Below, in pieces: positions 45,892-58,200 of a DNA stretch of 64,000 nt; position 1 is the first letter of the stretch; each line of letters opens with the position of its first letter. The notes beneath the pieces were generated by a model. It made no database searches. It saw only the letters and a program-made list of their open reading frames with translations, and was not told the origin of the DNA. The stretch spans positions 3,060,567-3,124,566 of the forward strand of contig JAJEKV010000028.1 of assembly GCA_021234155.1 (NCBI GenBank). The letters run 5' to 3'. This DNA comes from Isoetes taiwanensis. Taxonomy: Eukaryota; Streptophyta; Lycopodiopsida; Isoetales; Isoetaceae. Made by a program: the position numbers and the translations under genes.

Positions 45892-46193
45892 TGTTAGAAT
45901 TCAAGCTGTACATTAGAGTACATTTAGAGTACATTGATCTACATTAGATACATTGATGTACATTACAGTACATTAGAAGTACATCATGTACATCTCTGGC
46001 CTTTGGCCTTCTGTTTCCGGCTGTTGGCCTTTCAGTGCCATTCATTCCATGTACTTATAGATTACATGCAATACAGAGAACATCTAGATTGTTCCTATTC
46101 TATTCCTATTGTGTCTCTTCCGATCTTGCTTCCGCATTGGCTCACTATGTGCTGCAGGTTTGTATCAGTCCATAACTGATACATTTTCCAACA
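45892..46193 (+). repeat. 3' LTR of copia element 2
   Basis: Same as 41391-41692 apart from four substitutions; preceded by the polypurine tract and followed by the TCAAA duplication. Confidence 0.95.
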
Positions 46194-46198
46194 TCAAA

Positions 46199-47009
46199 CC
46201 CATACCCGGCCCACACACAGTGATCGGCTATAAGTCTAACACACTATAGGAGTCCCGTAGCCACGCTAGGTAGGACCCCACCCCCGATTCACCCTCATGC
46301 TCGTTGTCTGGTGTTGAACCACATCATAGCATCCACAGCCAGGTAGGCTCTTGTGCACAGGCCGCATATACAGGGTCCTAGGGGTTCTATCTAGGAACAT
46401 CCCTACTTCTAGATGGCCTTTTAGGTCTCTACCCACCCTTTTACCCATACAACACAGTAGGAACTGAAAGGAAGCTATTCTTATACATCCATCCATCCAT
46501 AACATTGAATAGAACATAAAATAGAGATTAACCATACATCGATCCATACAAGGGTTAATCCTATGACTATCTAGGAATCCAAGCTATCTACGTACTAACC
46601 AGTGTCCTGCCTAGAGCCATGGTCACGATAAGAGTCCATTTCTCGGAACTGGTAGGTGATGGTTGGTAAATCAAGCTTGGGGCCGGGCCGGGCCGCTTTG
46701 CTCCTCCTTAGTCCCAAATTGAATTTGGGAGAGAAAATGAAGTAGGACCCCTTTTCCTAGGCCCAAAATGGAAGTCCTCCCGCCAATCAATTTGGGCCAG
46801 GTGGCGCCCCCTTATTGGTGCTTATTAACTAATTTAACTTAATTAGGTTAATTGGCCCATATTACTTTATACTTATCCATAATGGATTTATTGGCATATC
46901 TAAATAAAACCATTATGGCCGACCCTCACTTGGACCCTTAGGCCCAATATGTGTTGGTGACGTGTCCTAGGTGTATACATATACCATATAAATACTGACA
47001 GGCGTCACA
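46199..47009 (-). repeat. Gypsy 3' LTR, proximal part, with polypurine tract
   Basis: On the minus strand the LTR starts TGTGACGCC at 47009. It is preceded by the purine tract CTAAGGGGAGAA (47021-47010). The match to the other LTR copies includes GCCTTTTAGGTCTCTACCC. Together with 40632-41390 it forms one LTR split by copia element 2. Confidence 0.8.
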
Positions 47010-47021
47010 TTCTCCCCTTAG

Positions 47022-47579
47022 ATTAATGTTGTCCAAAGATTAGAGTTAGTGGAGAGGAAATTACAACAAACATAAGTTTAGTTTATTGAAATAAGAAAGT
47101 TGTACATAAGCAAGCAGTAGGACAAAAAGTCCTGTCTCACAACACTGTAGGAAACTATTTTGAAGACACATTGAAAACAACTGAAATTCAAAAACACGAG
47201 TTGGCCTACTACGTGAGGCCGTCATTCTTCCGCAGTTTCTGACTACGCCCTACTGGCCTGCAGAAGTACATGCATTAGTGTTTTAGAATTAAGTGAAATA
47301 TTGTGGTTGAAGGACCACCCCTTTAAAAAAAAAAAAAAAAAGAAAATTATGAATGCATGGGTCCTATCATGTCTAGGGCTTGCATGTGGTCTCGGCGTAA
47401 GGAATGGCAATGTTCCCATCATGGCCGTGAACGAACGCGTCCTATCAGGAATGCCTATATGCCCACTTTCCCCATCTAGGATGCATGTAACCCATCCTCT
47501 AAAAGAATCCATGCCGGATTGCACTCATATGACCCCTGTCACACTAACAGACCATGTTGCTTACCATATGGGTTGGAGA
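47022..47579. other. Non-coding 3' internal region of the minus-strand gypsy element
   Basis: Between the chromodomain end and the polypurine tract no coding is seen. An A run lies at about 47326-47341. Confidence 0.5.
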
Positions 47580-48309
47580 TGATCGCATCTTGGATGGTTC
47601 GGCCCTGGCACTCCTTCATAAAGTCAGGGTAAGTCTTATCCAAACCGCTTTAAGAACCCATGTTGCATCCTCTCGTGGGTAAATGTTTCCATTTAACCAA
47701 GTATTACAAAATTTGAGTTCGACGGGTTTGCTTATATGCACGATCAAGGAGAGCCTCTGGAACAATCTCCAACTGATCCTCAGTTATCTCCAGAAGTGTT
47801 GGTGTATCAAGTACCTCTTCTGGATTGGGATGATGCTTCTTGAGAAGACTTACGTGGAAAACTTTATGGATCTTTAGATGAGCAGGCAAATCCAACCGGT
47901 AGGCTTGAGGCCCAATCCGTTCGGTTATCCGAAATGGTCCCGCCCATCTAGGTGCAAGCTTCTTACAGTTGCCAATTTTAAGTTTGGCTTGCTTGACCTT
48001 AATCTTCAGCCAAACGGACTCATCAACTTGAAACTCCCGAGGAGTACGGTGGCGATCCGCTAGACTCTTCTGTCGAGCTCGTGCAGCTAGCAAATATGCC
48101 CGAACCTCTTCAACCAGGCCTTGCATATCGGCAAGCAATTGCTGGGAATCTACTTGGCCAACCGTAGAAATGACAGAGGGCTGGTGGTTGGCTTGGCCTG
48201 TTTCAATAGCAGCGAAAATATGAGACTCACCTGTGATATACTCAGGAGCGTCTTCCTCTACGGCATTTTCCGGGTCCTCCCAATCCATGTCTGCTAGGGC
48301 AGCTTGCAC
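47580..48309 (-). pseudogene. Ty3/gypsy chromovirus integrase C-terminus and chromodomain
   Basis: Minus strand: ARARQKSLADRHRTPREF, DESVWLKIKVKQAKLKIG, KLAPRWAGPFRITERIGPQA and HKVFHVSLLKKHHPNPEE form the integrase C-terminal (GPY/F) module. The chromodomain follows: ALLDRAYKQTRRTQIL, an in-frame TAA at 47704, then YLVKWKHLPTR. Chromovirus elements use this domain to target marked chromatin. The upstream protease, reverse transcriptase, RNase H and integrase core are missing: at 48309-48440 the sequence passes almost directly into gag. Confidence 0.85.
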
Positions 48310-48442
48310 CGTCGGGTTAATGTAAGGGCATTCCCCGCAGACACGGTGGCCCGGCGAAACACCGATAATGTGCCCTCGCCCCTCGTGAAACTTTTCACGT
48401 TGCTCTCAAGGAATAGTTTGAAGAATATCGAGGAAAAGCTCC

Positions 48443-49457
48443 TCAGCAGTACCCGTGGCTTTCTCCCAGGCATGTTAAAGGAGACCTTTTATCTGTTTCT
48501 TCGATAGCCCGTAGAGGCAGGAGGGCTGGGCTGGGTGAGCCCTTGTTCCGAGTGAAGGAAGAGGGTCGTGGTAGCCGATACTTTGGGGTGTCTTCCTCTA
48601 GACTTCGGTGCCTTTCCTTCTGCTTCGCGCAGCTTTTTAGGATCGATGGCCCGAACCATTTTCTTGAGTGGGGGGGGCCCTCTATGTAGCCCTCAACTGC
48701 CCGGCGCTCATTAATTCTAGGGACATATAAACGTAAGCGCATAAACTCATCTGTGTAGGCTTGGACACTCATGTTTTTCTGCTCCAAGCGATAAAAAGTT
48801 TGTATCTGCTGGCAACGGTGAGCCTTTGGTACATAGTGTGATTTAAAAGCTTTAGCAAAAACTTTGTAACGGCACCTTCCCCTTGTAAGCCCATGAGAGG
48901 GCATACCCTTCCACCAAATGCCAGACCACACGTGGAGGTTGGTAGTGGCAACTTTGCCGGAATCCTTGTCCGTCATTCCGTATGACTTACCAAACTCTTA
49001 CATTTTATCTAACCACGACTCCACATCCATACCATTCCTGGTTTTCCCCGAAAATTGTGCAAGCTTGCGGTTCTTCCATATGCTAGTAATGGCGGAGTCC
49101 ATCGTTTTCTGGTAATCCTTTTTACTAGTCTTAGCATGATCAGCCTCATTCTCAGAGGAATCAGAAGAGTCAGAAGACTCTGAGGCAGCATCCGAAGAGG
49201 AGCTAGGGCGTGTCCTCTTGGATCGAAGCCGCGGGCGGCCGCAGTGCAAAAGGGCGGGTGGCGGCGGTTCGTGGAGGAGGAATCTCTGGTCCGTACTCCT
49301 GTGGGGGATTCTGCTGTAATACATATGCTTGGAGCTCTGTAAGCTGGCGTTTCATAATCATAAGCTCCTGTTCCGGGGTAAGACGACCTGGTTGAACGGG
49401 TGTCGCCCAAGGGCGTGCACCGTCTAAATAAGAAGAGGAGAAAGATGAGCAACTCAT
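48443..49457 (-). pseudogene. Ty3/gypsy gag, frameshifted
   Basis: The gag ATG is about 49457 (MSCSSFSSSYLDGARPW...LTPEQELMIMKRQ). A Ser/Asp/Glu-rich stretch (SESSDSSDSSENEAD, about 49160) follows. KLAQFSGKTRNGMDVESWLDKM comes next, then the retrotransposon gag core in another frame (YKVFAKAFKSHYVPKAHR, RLEQKNMSVQAYTDEFMRL, LYVPRI). At least two frameshifts. The element belongs with the integrase fragment at 47580-48309 and the LTR on the left. Its own 5' LTR is absent. Confidence 0.85.
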
Positions 49458-49993
49458 GCCATTTATGATAATAAGAAGTAAACACCAATCAAGAACAACA
49501 ACAAAACAAAATTAAGGAAAACAGTTTAATTATGAAGACAAAATCACGGTTACATCAAAGCACTGGTACAATAAAAGACGGTTACGACACAATTTGAGGG
49601 TGTACATCACAAAATTGAGGGTTATGTACAAATAATTTAAGTAAAGGCACACGTAGATAAGAAAAGACGTGGAAACCATGCCTAGGGCTGCGTGAAGGGT
49701 TACAGAATGGAGTAAGGAATACTCTCCCGCACTGCCCTGACTACTTTATAGCGAGCCCACGCCTGTATGATTACATATTGGTAATCCAAAGTAGGACTAA
49801 TGATCAGTAAGTTGAAAAGGTCTCGAAGCGCGTAGAAGATCTGCCAGAGATGATCATTTGCATCGACAGAAAGGCTTCTTTGTTTTGTCATATCCCAATA
49901 GTTCCACGCACGGCCCGAAAGTGTCTACCGCAGATTCGAAGGCATGCTCACGAAGGATATTAACAATTTCAAAACCCTTAATGGGGTCATAGG
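49458..49993. other. Non-coding leader of the minus-strand gypsy element
   Basis: No coding. A primer-binding site is not evident before the next element begins at 49994. Confidence 0.4.
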
Positions 49994-51738
49994 TGTGACG
50001 TTCCAAAGACAAAAGATATCACGGTCCCAAGGCGACATCTGCTTTCATTGCCACGCCGTACCGCCTACCCCGACCGACGTGTATGCGATGTGTAGCCAGG
50101 TGAGTAGCCCCTAGGGGGGCAACTTGCTAGGTATGTGCATTTAATATTAATGTGCACATTTACCAATGTGCACATTAATGTGGGCACACCTTTCCATGTG
50201 GGCACATTTAGGTGCACACATTACCATGTGGGCACATTTAGGTGCACACATTTCCATGTGGGCCCATTTAGGTGCACACATTTCCATGTGGGCACATTTG
50301 GCCACCTAGCTATTAAAGGCAAGTGGGCCCATTCCCAATTATCCCACATGCCTAAAGGGGATAATTGGAAACCCTAGCCTAACCCCTTGCCTATTTAAGT
50401 AGGAGAACCCTAACTTGCCCATTTTCGTTCCTAGGGTTTAGAGCTCCGTTTTGGCCGCTCCAGAGTCAAAACCGCCTCCCGCACTGGCATGAGAGAATGG
50501 CACCATTAGTTTCCCTTGATTCGAGCATTTCAGCAGGATGGTCGAGTTCAGGGCAGGAGGAGTGAGCCAAAGGATCGGTGTTTGGTCAATTTAATAGCCT
50601 AAACCATCTTCTAGTCATTGAATCAGTAGGTTTAGCCTATTAAATTGCCCATAGCAGCCCTCTAGATCTCTAGATACCAGACTCTAACTAAAGAACCTAA
50701 CTCTATGATATAGATTAGATATAGTTCTTTAGTTCTTCTGTGATGTATGTGGACGATGTATCTCTATGAACTCCTTGTATTGGGAAGGGGTAGAGACCTA
50801 AAGCTTGGTAGTAGATGCTCCTAGATTAGCCTCTCTAGCACACTATAGATCGACTACTGCACAAGAACCACACACGGTTGTGGGTGAAGGGCCGACCGGC
50901 TTAGAAGGAGATTAGGTGTTCGACTCTTGAACGATCCTTATGGTGTGTTAGTGCTACGGGGATCATTGTGACTAGGTCTAATGGCTTGCCACCGAGTGCG
51001 GGCAAGGCATGGGCTCGACACCGTGGGGTGGGGATCACCTTCCAATGGGTTCAAGTCGAATCAGGCAAAGGGCCCTCTAGTCACCTTGAGTCAGCATGTA
51101 GATCTTTGGAGGGAGTGATCCCACCCCCCCATCGGGACCGGGGAGATGCAACCCGGGAATAGCCCCTTTGGCTATGCACCCGGCGGGCTATCCAACAGTC
51201 CCAACACTTTTCACCTACTCGCAAAGTGTGCACTGGGAGGGGCGGATGGAGTGGACAACCTTAGCCCATGTTCTTATGCCAGCCCAAATCCATTGCCATG
51301 AATTCTCGCATGCGCAATGAACTCCGGAGACCCAAGCCACCATCCCTTCGAAGTCCGAGCCTTGGGTAGGATCCTTATGTATGATCTTGATCATTGTTTA
51401 TGTAGATGTTGATGCACCACCGAGGTGGATATGTGATTATATTGTATAACGACATGTATGTCTACGCTTCAGCCTAGGTAGGCCCCGAGGAGAGGGGTAA
51501 AATGACCCTTCACTCTTCCCTTGGGACTCGTTACGGGTGCTTGATTGTGGAGGGCCCCTGTATCGAAGATGGAGCTGGTATGGGGATGAACTCCTGTTTG
51601 TATACGGTGGGTGCACCGTATCGAGTAGGGGACGTCACATGTTTGGTCTTGGCCGCTTTCTCTTTTCATGTGACATTGACAAGTCAACAAGTGCTCCTCG
51701 GCTATTTATCCGGATACTTGGAATAAATTGCGGAGCCA
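49994..51738 (+). repeat. 5' LTR of the large LTR element
   Basis: About 1745 bp, TG...CA ends. It contains a tandem array of a ~32-bp unit around CATGTGGGCACATTTAGGTG (about 50185-50300). It aligns through its length with 60051-61853, with many small indels. Confidence 0.88.
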
Positions 51739-51740
51739 GA

Positions 51741-51751
51741 GGTATTAGAGC
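51741..51751 (+). promoter_or_regulatory. Primer-binding-site-like sequence
   Basis: GGTATTAGAGC directly after the 5' LTR; it matches the tRNA-Met primer site except for C to T at one base. Confidence 0.6.
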
Positions 51752-51807
51752 AATGTTCTTGGAGACCAAGAGCAAAGCAATCGCCATGCTCCCAAAGTAG
51801 TACTAAC

Positions 51808-52200
51808 TTGATAGGATCCTCAAACCTCGAAAAGTGGGAAAATTTTTCCTAAAAGTGGGAAAATTTTTTCTCATTTTTGTAGTATAACTTGATAGTGGGA
51901 AAATTTTTTCTCATTTTTGTAGTATAACTTGATAGGATCCTCAAACCTCGAAAAGTGGGAAAAAATTAGTGAGCCAAATAGGATGGTCTCACACGTGAGC
52001 CAAATTGGGAAAAAATTAGTGAGCCAAATAGGATGGTCTCACACGTCACAAGTAAAATTTTTCCTCATTTTGTGGGGGGGCCTCCTCATTTTTGTAGGAT
52101 GGTCTCACACGTGAGCCAAATAGGATGGTCTCACACGCCGCGCAAGAACATTTTTGTAGGATGGTCTCACACGTGATCCTCAAACCTCGAAAAGTGGGAT
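51808..52200. repeat. Complex tandem repeat after the primer site
   Basis: Shuffled copies of three phrases: GATCCTCAAACCTCGAAAAG, TTTTCTCATTTTTGTAG and GTGAGCCAAATAGGATGGTC. Several are perfect repeats. Confidence 0.85.
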
Positions 52201-55200
52201 TCGAATTTTAGCCTAGGAATTAGCTAGATTAGTCTATTTCAATCTAATTTAACCTCATCTTAAAAGAATTCCCACAGTAGCGGGAATCGAACCTCCCACC
52301 CATGTGGTTGAACCCCCAACCCCCGTGCAACCCATCAAGGCGGGCATCGTTTGTATTTGAATTATAATTTTAATTAGATTTAAGCTTTAATAATGTTAAA
52401 TAATATTAATGGCTAAGCCTTAGACTTAGAACCAAGACCCTTAAGCTAGATAGAGACAAAAGATCTTGATAGACACCAAGACTCGGATCGACATGGCGCC
52501 AAGACAAAAAACATCGCTTCGACTTTCTCGACAAGGCGAAACAGCCTGAGACCAAGGAGGCCCGAAGGAAACAAGAAGAGGAGAGGGCGTAACGGGAGCG
52601 GGAGGTCAAGGGTCAAGAAGCAAAGCAGAAAGAAGCTGGTCCAACATTTTGAAGACTCTGGGCCGCACAAAGACACGCCAAGAGAGTAACACTAATGAAG
52701 AAGGACATGCGTACTTTGCCGCCTACATCAAAGCTGAGCATTATTAATTTCGTAAATGATAAAATTTTGTTTAATACAAAGTGTTTTAGAGTAAATTATA
52801 AGTGTATAAAGTTACTTAATTAAGTTGAGTTAGTAAGTTTTAGCTTTTGTTTTAGCCAAAGGCACATCCTAGGCCATTGGAGAGGATGTCCCATACGCCG
52901 CGCCAGACGTAAAAATGAAAAGTTCATTATTGGTCTGGGCGCAACGTGTGAGACCATGCTGTGAGACCATGCCCCAAAAGTGCCCAAAAGTGCTCCAAAT
53001 CGACCAAATAAGGGGTCTATTCTGCCTAACTCGACAAGATAAGCAGGATTAGACCCTTATATCACCCAAATTGGACAAGTTTAACCCATTTAGAGCCAAT
53101 GTCTCACACGTCGCGCCAGGACAGAAAATGAAAAGTTCATTATTGGTCTGGGCGCAATGTGTGAGACCTCCAAACTTTGAACCTCCATAACTTGAGCTAC
53201 AGAGCTCCAAATCGCCTGAAATTTGTTGCAATAGGACCGTTAGACAGCCTAGAATCCATTTATGACCTCAAATTAGAATAGAAATGTCAAACCCCATCTC
53301 AAATGACCAAAATTACTCAAACCCTTGAATTGTTTTCCCAAACTGATGCGGGTCTGTCTCAGAATAGAAGCATACCCCATTAGTACCTCGCAAGTATTGC
53401 TCTCTACCAAAGCTAATGCCTTACTCCTAGATAGAAGTGCCCAAGAACACCCCTTTGTTATAGTCATCTAGACCTCAAAGATAGCAACCCAAGTCCAATT
53501 GCTCCATTTACATCACCTCTGCTCATGCCAAAGACATAAACCTTGACCTAACTCGTGTCCTTCTAATAGAGTTTGACTTATCGGCCGCCACATTGACACT
53601 TCCTATTGCCAAGATACCTAGAAAGGAGTTAGAGTCTAGAGCTGCCCAAGTCACTCCATGTGTAGAGATTGGACTCCCACTTTGCTAGGACCTTAGAGTA
53701 TGCCTCAAACATCATGGAGGTTTTGCAAAACAACCCTCATTTCATGCCATACCACACGTCCTAATGTCCATAGATTTAGAGATTATAGATATGTCTCCAG
53801 TAATGCTTTGCTTTCGGGCCATCTTGTTTGCTTATAGAGCCCAAAATGTTGTAGGAGAGCCCTTCAAGTAGACCCTTAGACTCTAGGATACACGAGCGTT
53901 GCTTTCGAAGTACAGGGCCAGAGCCAAAGAAGAGCTAGGGGCGCAACTTCTTGAAGGAATCGAGAACCCAGCCAATCTGCAGACAGATAAGGAGAGGAGA
54001 CCAAAAAGGTACACCCAAGAGAGGGAAGCACAATGACAAATGCCTCAAACGAAAGTAGAATAGAACACCACCGGCCTATCATCAATCTTCATCAAATGGG
54101 AAGAATATTTGGTAACCAACGGCATCAAGAATCTTCTAGATGTCAACCTTTCGGCTACCACGTTCACGAGCTCACACCGAAAAGAGGATCTCGACGCCTT
54201 CACCAACTCGACGTACATGAGTTTCAAATGGAAGAACGCATAAGCCCGACCAAAACAGGGTGCGTAAAGGCGTTGGACATCGATGCCACGTTGGCATCAC
54301 GAGCTAAGGCCGGAGGGCATAATCTTCCATCGGAGAAGTCATGGCGACCACAGAGCGTATAGAAACCGGAGGGAAGACCACCATGAACTTGACCCCAAAG
54401 CCAGCTCAGCGAATGTCATGCAACGTCAACAAAAGGAGCAACCAAGCTAGACAACCACGAAAGCACCTAAGGCTGACCAGGGCGAGCTTCCGGCTCCCTT
54501 GCACCAATGAGAGAACTTTCACCTGGTCCAAAAAGTAGGAGACCATGAGGGGAGGACGCGATATCGTGGAACACCTCCGACTTGAAGGCCTATATCAGCA
54601 TTAGGGGCAAGATCAAGGAGGAGAATATTCCGCCAAACAAGAATTCCGGACCCGAAAAACATCTAGAAACCAAAGGAAGGGGCGACTTTACTACATCGCC
54701 CAAGGAGGCGAGACTTCGAATGGATAAGACCCAAGTGACGGAGGAGACGACCTAGCCAGCCAGTACAAATCACAAAGCGACACGAGAAGGAGCCATGGTA
54801 GGGGCAATGGAGATGACCACACTTCGAGCACGTGGAGAGGCACCTCTGAATGAAGCAAAGCCCAAGCAACAGTGAATCGATTTTTTAAATTCAACCTCAG
54901 AGGAATGACAATGCCCGCCACCAACCACGATCTCGAGCTTCAAGACATTCAAGAATGCCCAATCCGCAACAGCCAGGTGTTCCTACTCAAGTTTTATCAA
55001 AGGCATCGCGACATCGGCAACCTTGCAACGACACACCGCATGTAGGGGACGTTGGCCGGCGTCACCATTTCCTCCACGACGGACATACGCATTAACGAGG
55101 AGCATCTTTCTCAAGGGATCACATCGACGAACACTCTTCGCAACTTGGGGCGACGAACTCGGATCAGACATGAAGCTCAACAATAGTAGCAGCATCTCAA

Positions 55201-58200
55201 GGAATCCCGGAGTCAACCAGAACGAAGAAGATGCAACCAAAACCAAGGATCAAATGCGATAGGAGGAGGGGAAACCCTAAAGGAGTATAAACATTTAAGT
55301 AGATCTTCGTAGTTGTTTTGAAAAAGTGGATGAATTAAAAATCCCAATGTAAATGCGTATATGTCTATTGTATATCTAGGGTGTCCACATATATAGTGGA
55401 GAAACATGAGTTAGAGTCATGTTTTATGGATTTAGCGCTTAGATCAGGAAGCTCCTTCACTTCGACTACCAAAGGAGGAAGAAAGGAGGCACAACTATAG
55501 CCCAAGATCAAAATGGAAGAGCAAGTACGAGGGAGAAACGGCCGAGCCCAAGCAAACCTTCGACTCCCCAACACCAGAAGTGGCCTCAAGTAGAAGACTT
55601 TCGCCCAACCAATGTCGTGAGAATAAGAGACAACACCGGTCATGTCAAGATCATCAAGCCTTCGCACCGGGACATCGTGGGAAGCAACACTACATCTTGT
55701 GGCGGCAGCAGCAACACTTGGCCTAACTTATGACACGAAAGTGGCCTCAACAATAGAAGGAGGAACCTCGACATCAACGAGCCAACTAAGAAGGCAACAT
55801 CTCGGCGACCATAATTCCACCTTGTGGTAATATAGGGGATGCGCTATGACGCGTGTATTAGATGGAGATGCACTTATTTAAAGGCAACCGCGACGAGGAG
55901 ATATGCCTTCAACAACTGGGTGGGACATCAAACGCTCAAAGTAGAAGCATTCGACACCTTAACGACAAGGATAGCAACCGGCGGCTTCTCGCAAAAAGAG
56001 AGTTCAAGATAATAGCGGGGCTATTCAACGACAAGAGTATATCTAAGGCAAGGACTTCTTCAACTCAAGGGTCAGTTTGCAGAGATATAAGGATCCATCA
56101 CCCCCGAACAACATAGCCGCCAGGGAGGAGAGCCATGATGCTTTACTTGCCGGAGAGACCGACATGCGTAGAGGGACAAAGGTCGAGGCGAAAATTTGGA
56201 GAAGTGCTAGCAACCTTCTTCCACGAGCTCCCTAGAGGCAACGGGAGGATCAAAACCGACGAAGCACAATCAAAGCCACCCGGAAGGTACCTCAAGACAA
56301 GAAGACGCGATAGCATCGGTGGAGCGTGACAACGCCCAAGCCATGTGATCGAGGGGATCAAACAAGGAAGTTTGGAAGCTCGATGGAGAAGCAACTAGGC
56401 TTAGGCGAAGCCGACGACTTGTGCACGGACTTGTATGCAACTTGGTGAACCCAAGGATCGGCGATTCAAAGAACAAGCGCAGAAGAGAACAATTCGGAGG
56501 AGTATAGCCAAAGGAATCGCGACAACCTCAAGAGATGCCTCCAAATAGCTTCAAGTATCATGAAGGGGAGAACAATTACAACCCCAGAGAACGGATCGGA
56601 AGCACCGAAATGTCAAAAGCATGAAGCGACAAACAAAGCGTGTGTGCCATAGCCGACAAACATCGGAGGGCCCAAGTATATCAACAAGTTACCCCGAGTA
56701 TGAGCTGGCGCATACAAATAGGAGGATATAGATCATCAACACCATTGCACGCAGGGAGGAACACCGATGACATCGCCAAGGAGTAGGTCCGCAACTCGGG
56801 AAAGGGAGGCACAAGGGGGACCTAATAGCTCTAGTAGTAATTGTAATTATGTAAGCTATATGCCTTGCATATATAGTTCCTTGTTATTCCTTCCCTCCCA
56901 TAGCATAATGCATCAAAGGAAGAGATGTCGGGCAATTTGCGGGTGCGGCAATCAACATCCTCAAACTCTTGGGCTAACACGATAACGACAAGAGGACTTG
57001 ACGTATGAGACATCGATGGAGTCGAAGAAACAATATCGGATCTGAGTCGTCCTTTAGTGCCAAGTCAAAAAGTTCAAGATGAAAGACCTTTTTTCAACGG
57101 CGCCACCTTCAAAGCTTTTGAAAAGCGGCATGGAAGATTTCAAGTGATCAACTCCATCAAGCCACCAAAGAATGAGAGGCTTCTAACGAACAAAGTCAAC
57201 CTGCGCATCAAAAGAGGAGCCAGCATCAAGGAGACCGGAAGTATCGGCGACTCGAAGAACGTGCCTTGCTACTTCAAGCAGTAACGAGCGGATGAGCTTC
57301 TAGCAAGCTCAAGGATCTAAGGCCATGGGGCCTAGTAGGTTAAATGTAGGGATGGTAACATCCATAGTGGGATTAGAAGGCGTTTCAGGATATTCTCGTT
57401 GAAGGATTGCCCCAATATTGAGCTAAGCGCCAAGATTGGGAAGGAAACGATAGGAGTGACTAAAATTATACACAATTGTTAATGACCATCCAACGTATTG
57501 AAACCACTTGGTGAGATTGATCTCCTCGCTAAGAAGGAATCATTACTAGGATAATTGTTGACCATGTATAAATCTAGTACCTCCAAAAGAATAATCCAAC
57601 GTAAAAGAAAAGAAGTAATCTAACAAGTCCGCCAACTTGTTACGATGACATCAATTCGATTGGTAGGAATATTCCAAGAGTTTAAATAGCTAAGAAAGGG
57701 GAATCTCTAGAATATAAAAAGAATAATACATGGAAGGTACATCTAAAAAAATAAGAATTATAGTAATCAAATAGTCTTTTTGAGACAAAAGGAATTGTCG
57801 TCATGACAAAACCTTGTGGTTTAGAATCGTTCTAACTAAGTAGGTAACCCATAACTATATTGAAATAAATGATAACATAATATGTGCATCCATCTTAGAT
57901 GGTTATATATGTTAGCTAAGGCTAGTAAATTAATGCGCCTAAGTAAGAAGCGTTATAACCTCTTAAGGAGAGAATAGATATGACGCTGTGTACAACGTCA
58001 TTGAAGGGGTGCGGGACCATTTTCTTTTTAGAAGAAAGTGGGAGGGCTCAATCTTATGATTGAACGTGATTTTTGCATCGAATTGGATGAGCCCGTCAGA
58101 ATAGAGTTCACTCGGCAATGGCCGGTTTAATAGAGCGTAAGATAGATAGATACCTTAGTGCTCGGGGGAGGCCTTCAACGCATGCGAGACCCAGACGTGG

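Larger units (their letters stand above)
41391..46193 (+). mobile_element. Young Ty1/copia element with both LTRs and TSD
   Basis: 4803 bp. LTRs are at 41391-41692 and 45892-46193 (302 bp each, four differences seen). The primer site TGGTATCAGAGC is at 41693-41704. The polypurine tract GAAAGGGGAG lies just before 45892. The 5-bp target duplication TCAAA is at 41386-41390 and 46194-46198. It is inserted in an older gypsy LTR. Confidence 0.97.

Noticed and set aside
49994-51738. This LTR as the 5' LTR of the minus-strand gypsy element
   Set aside because: Its TGTGACG start, the purine tract before its partner at 60051 and the primer site after it put it on the plus strand, opposite to that gypsy element.
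52270-52345. tRNA gene
   Set aside because: Only a B box; no acceptor stem or anticodon arm.
54033-57284. Several 60-109-codon frames in the large LTR element
   Set aside because: No motif of gag, protease, reverse transcriptase or integrase; present on both strands as expected for GC-richer non-coding DNA.
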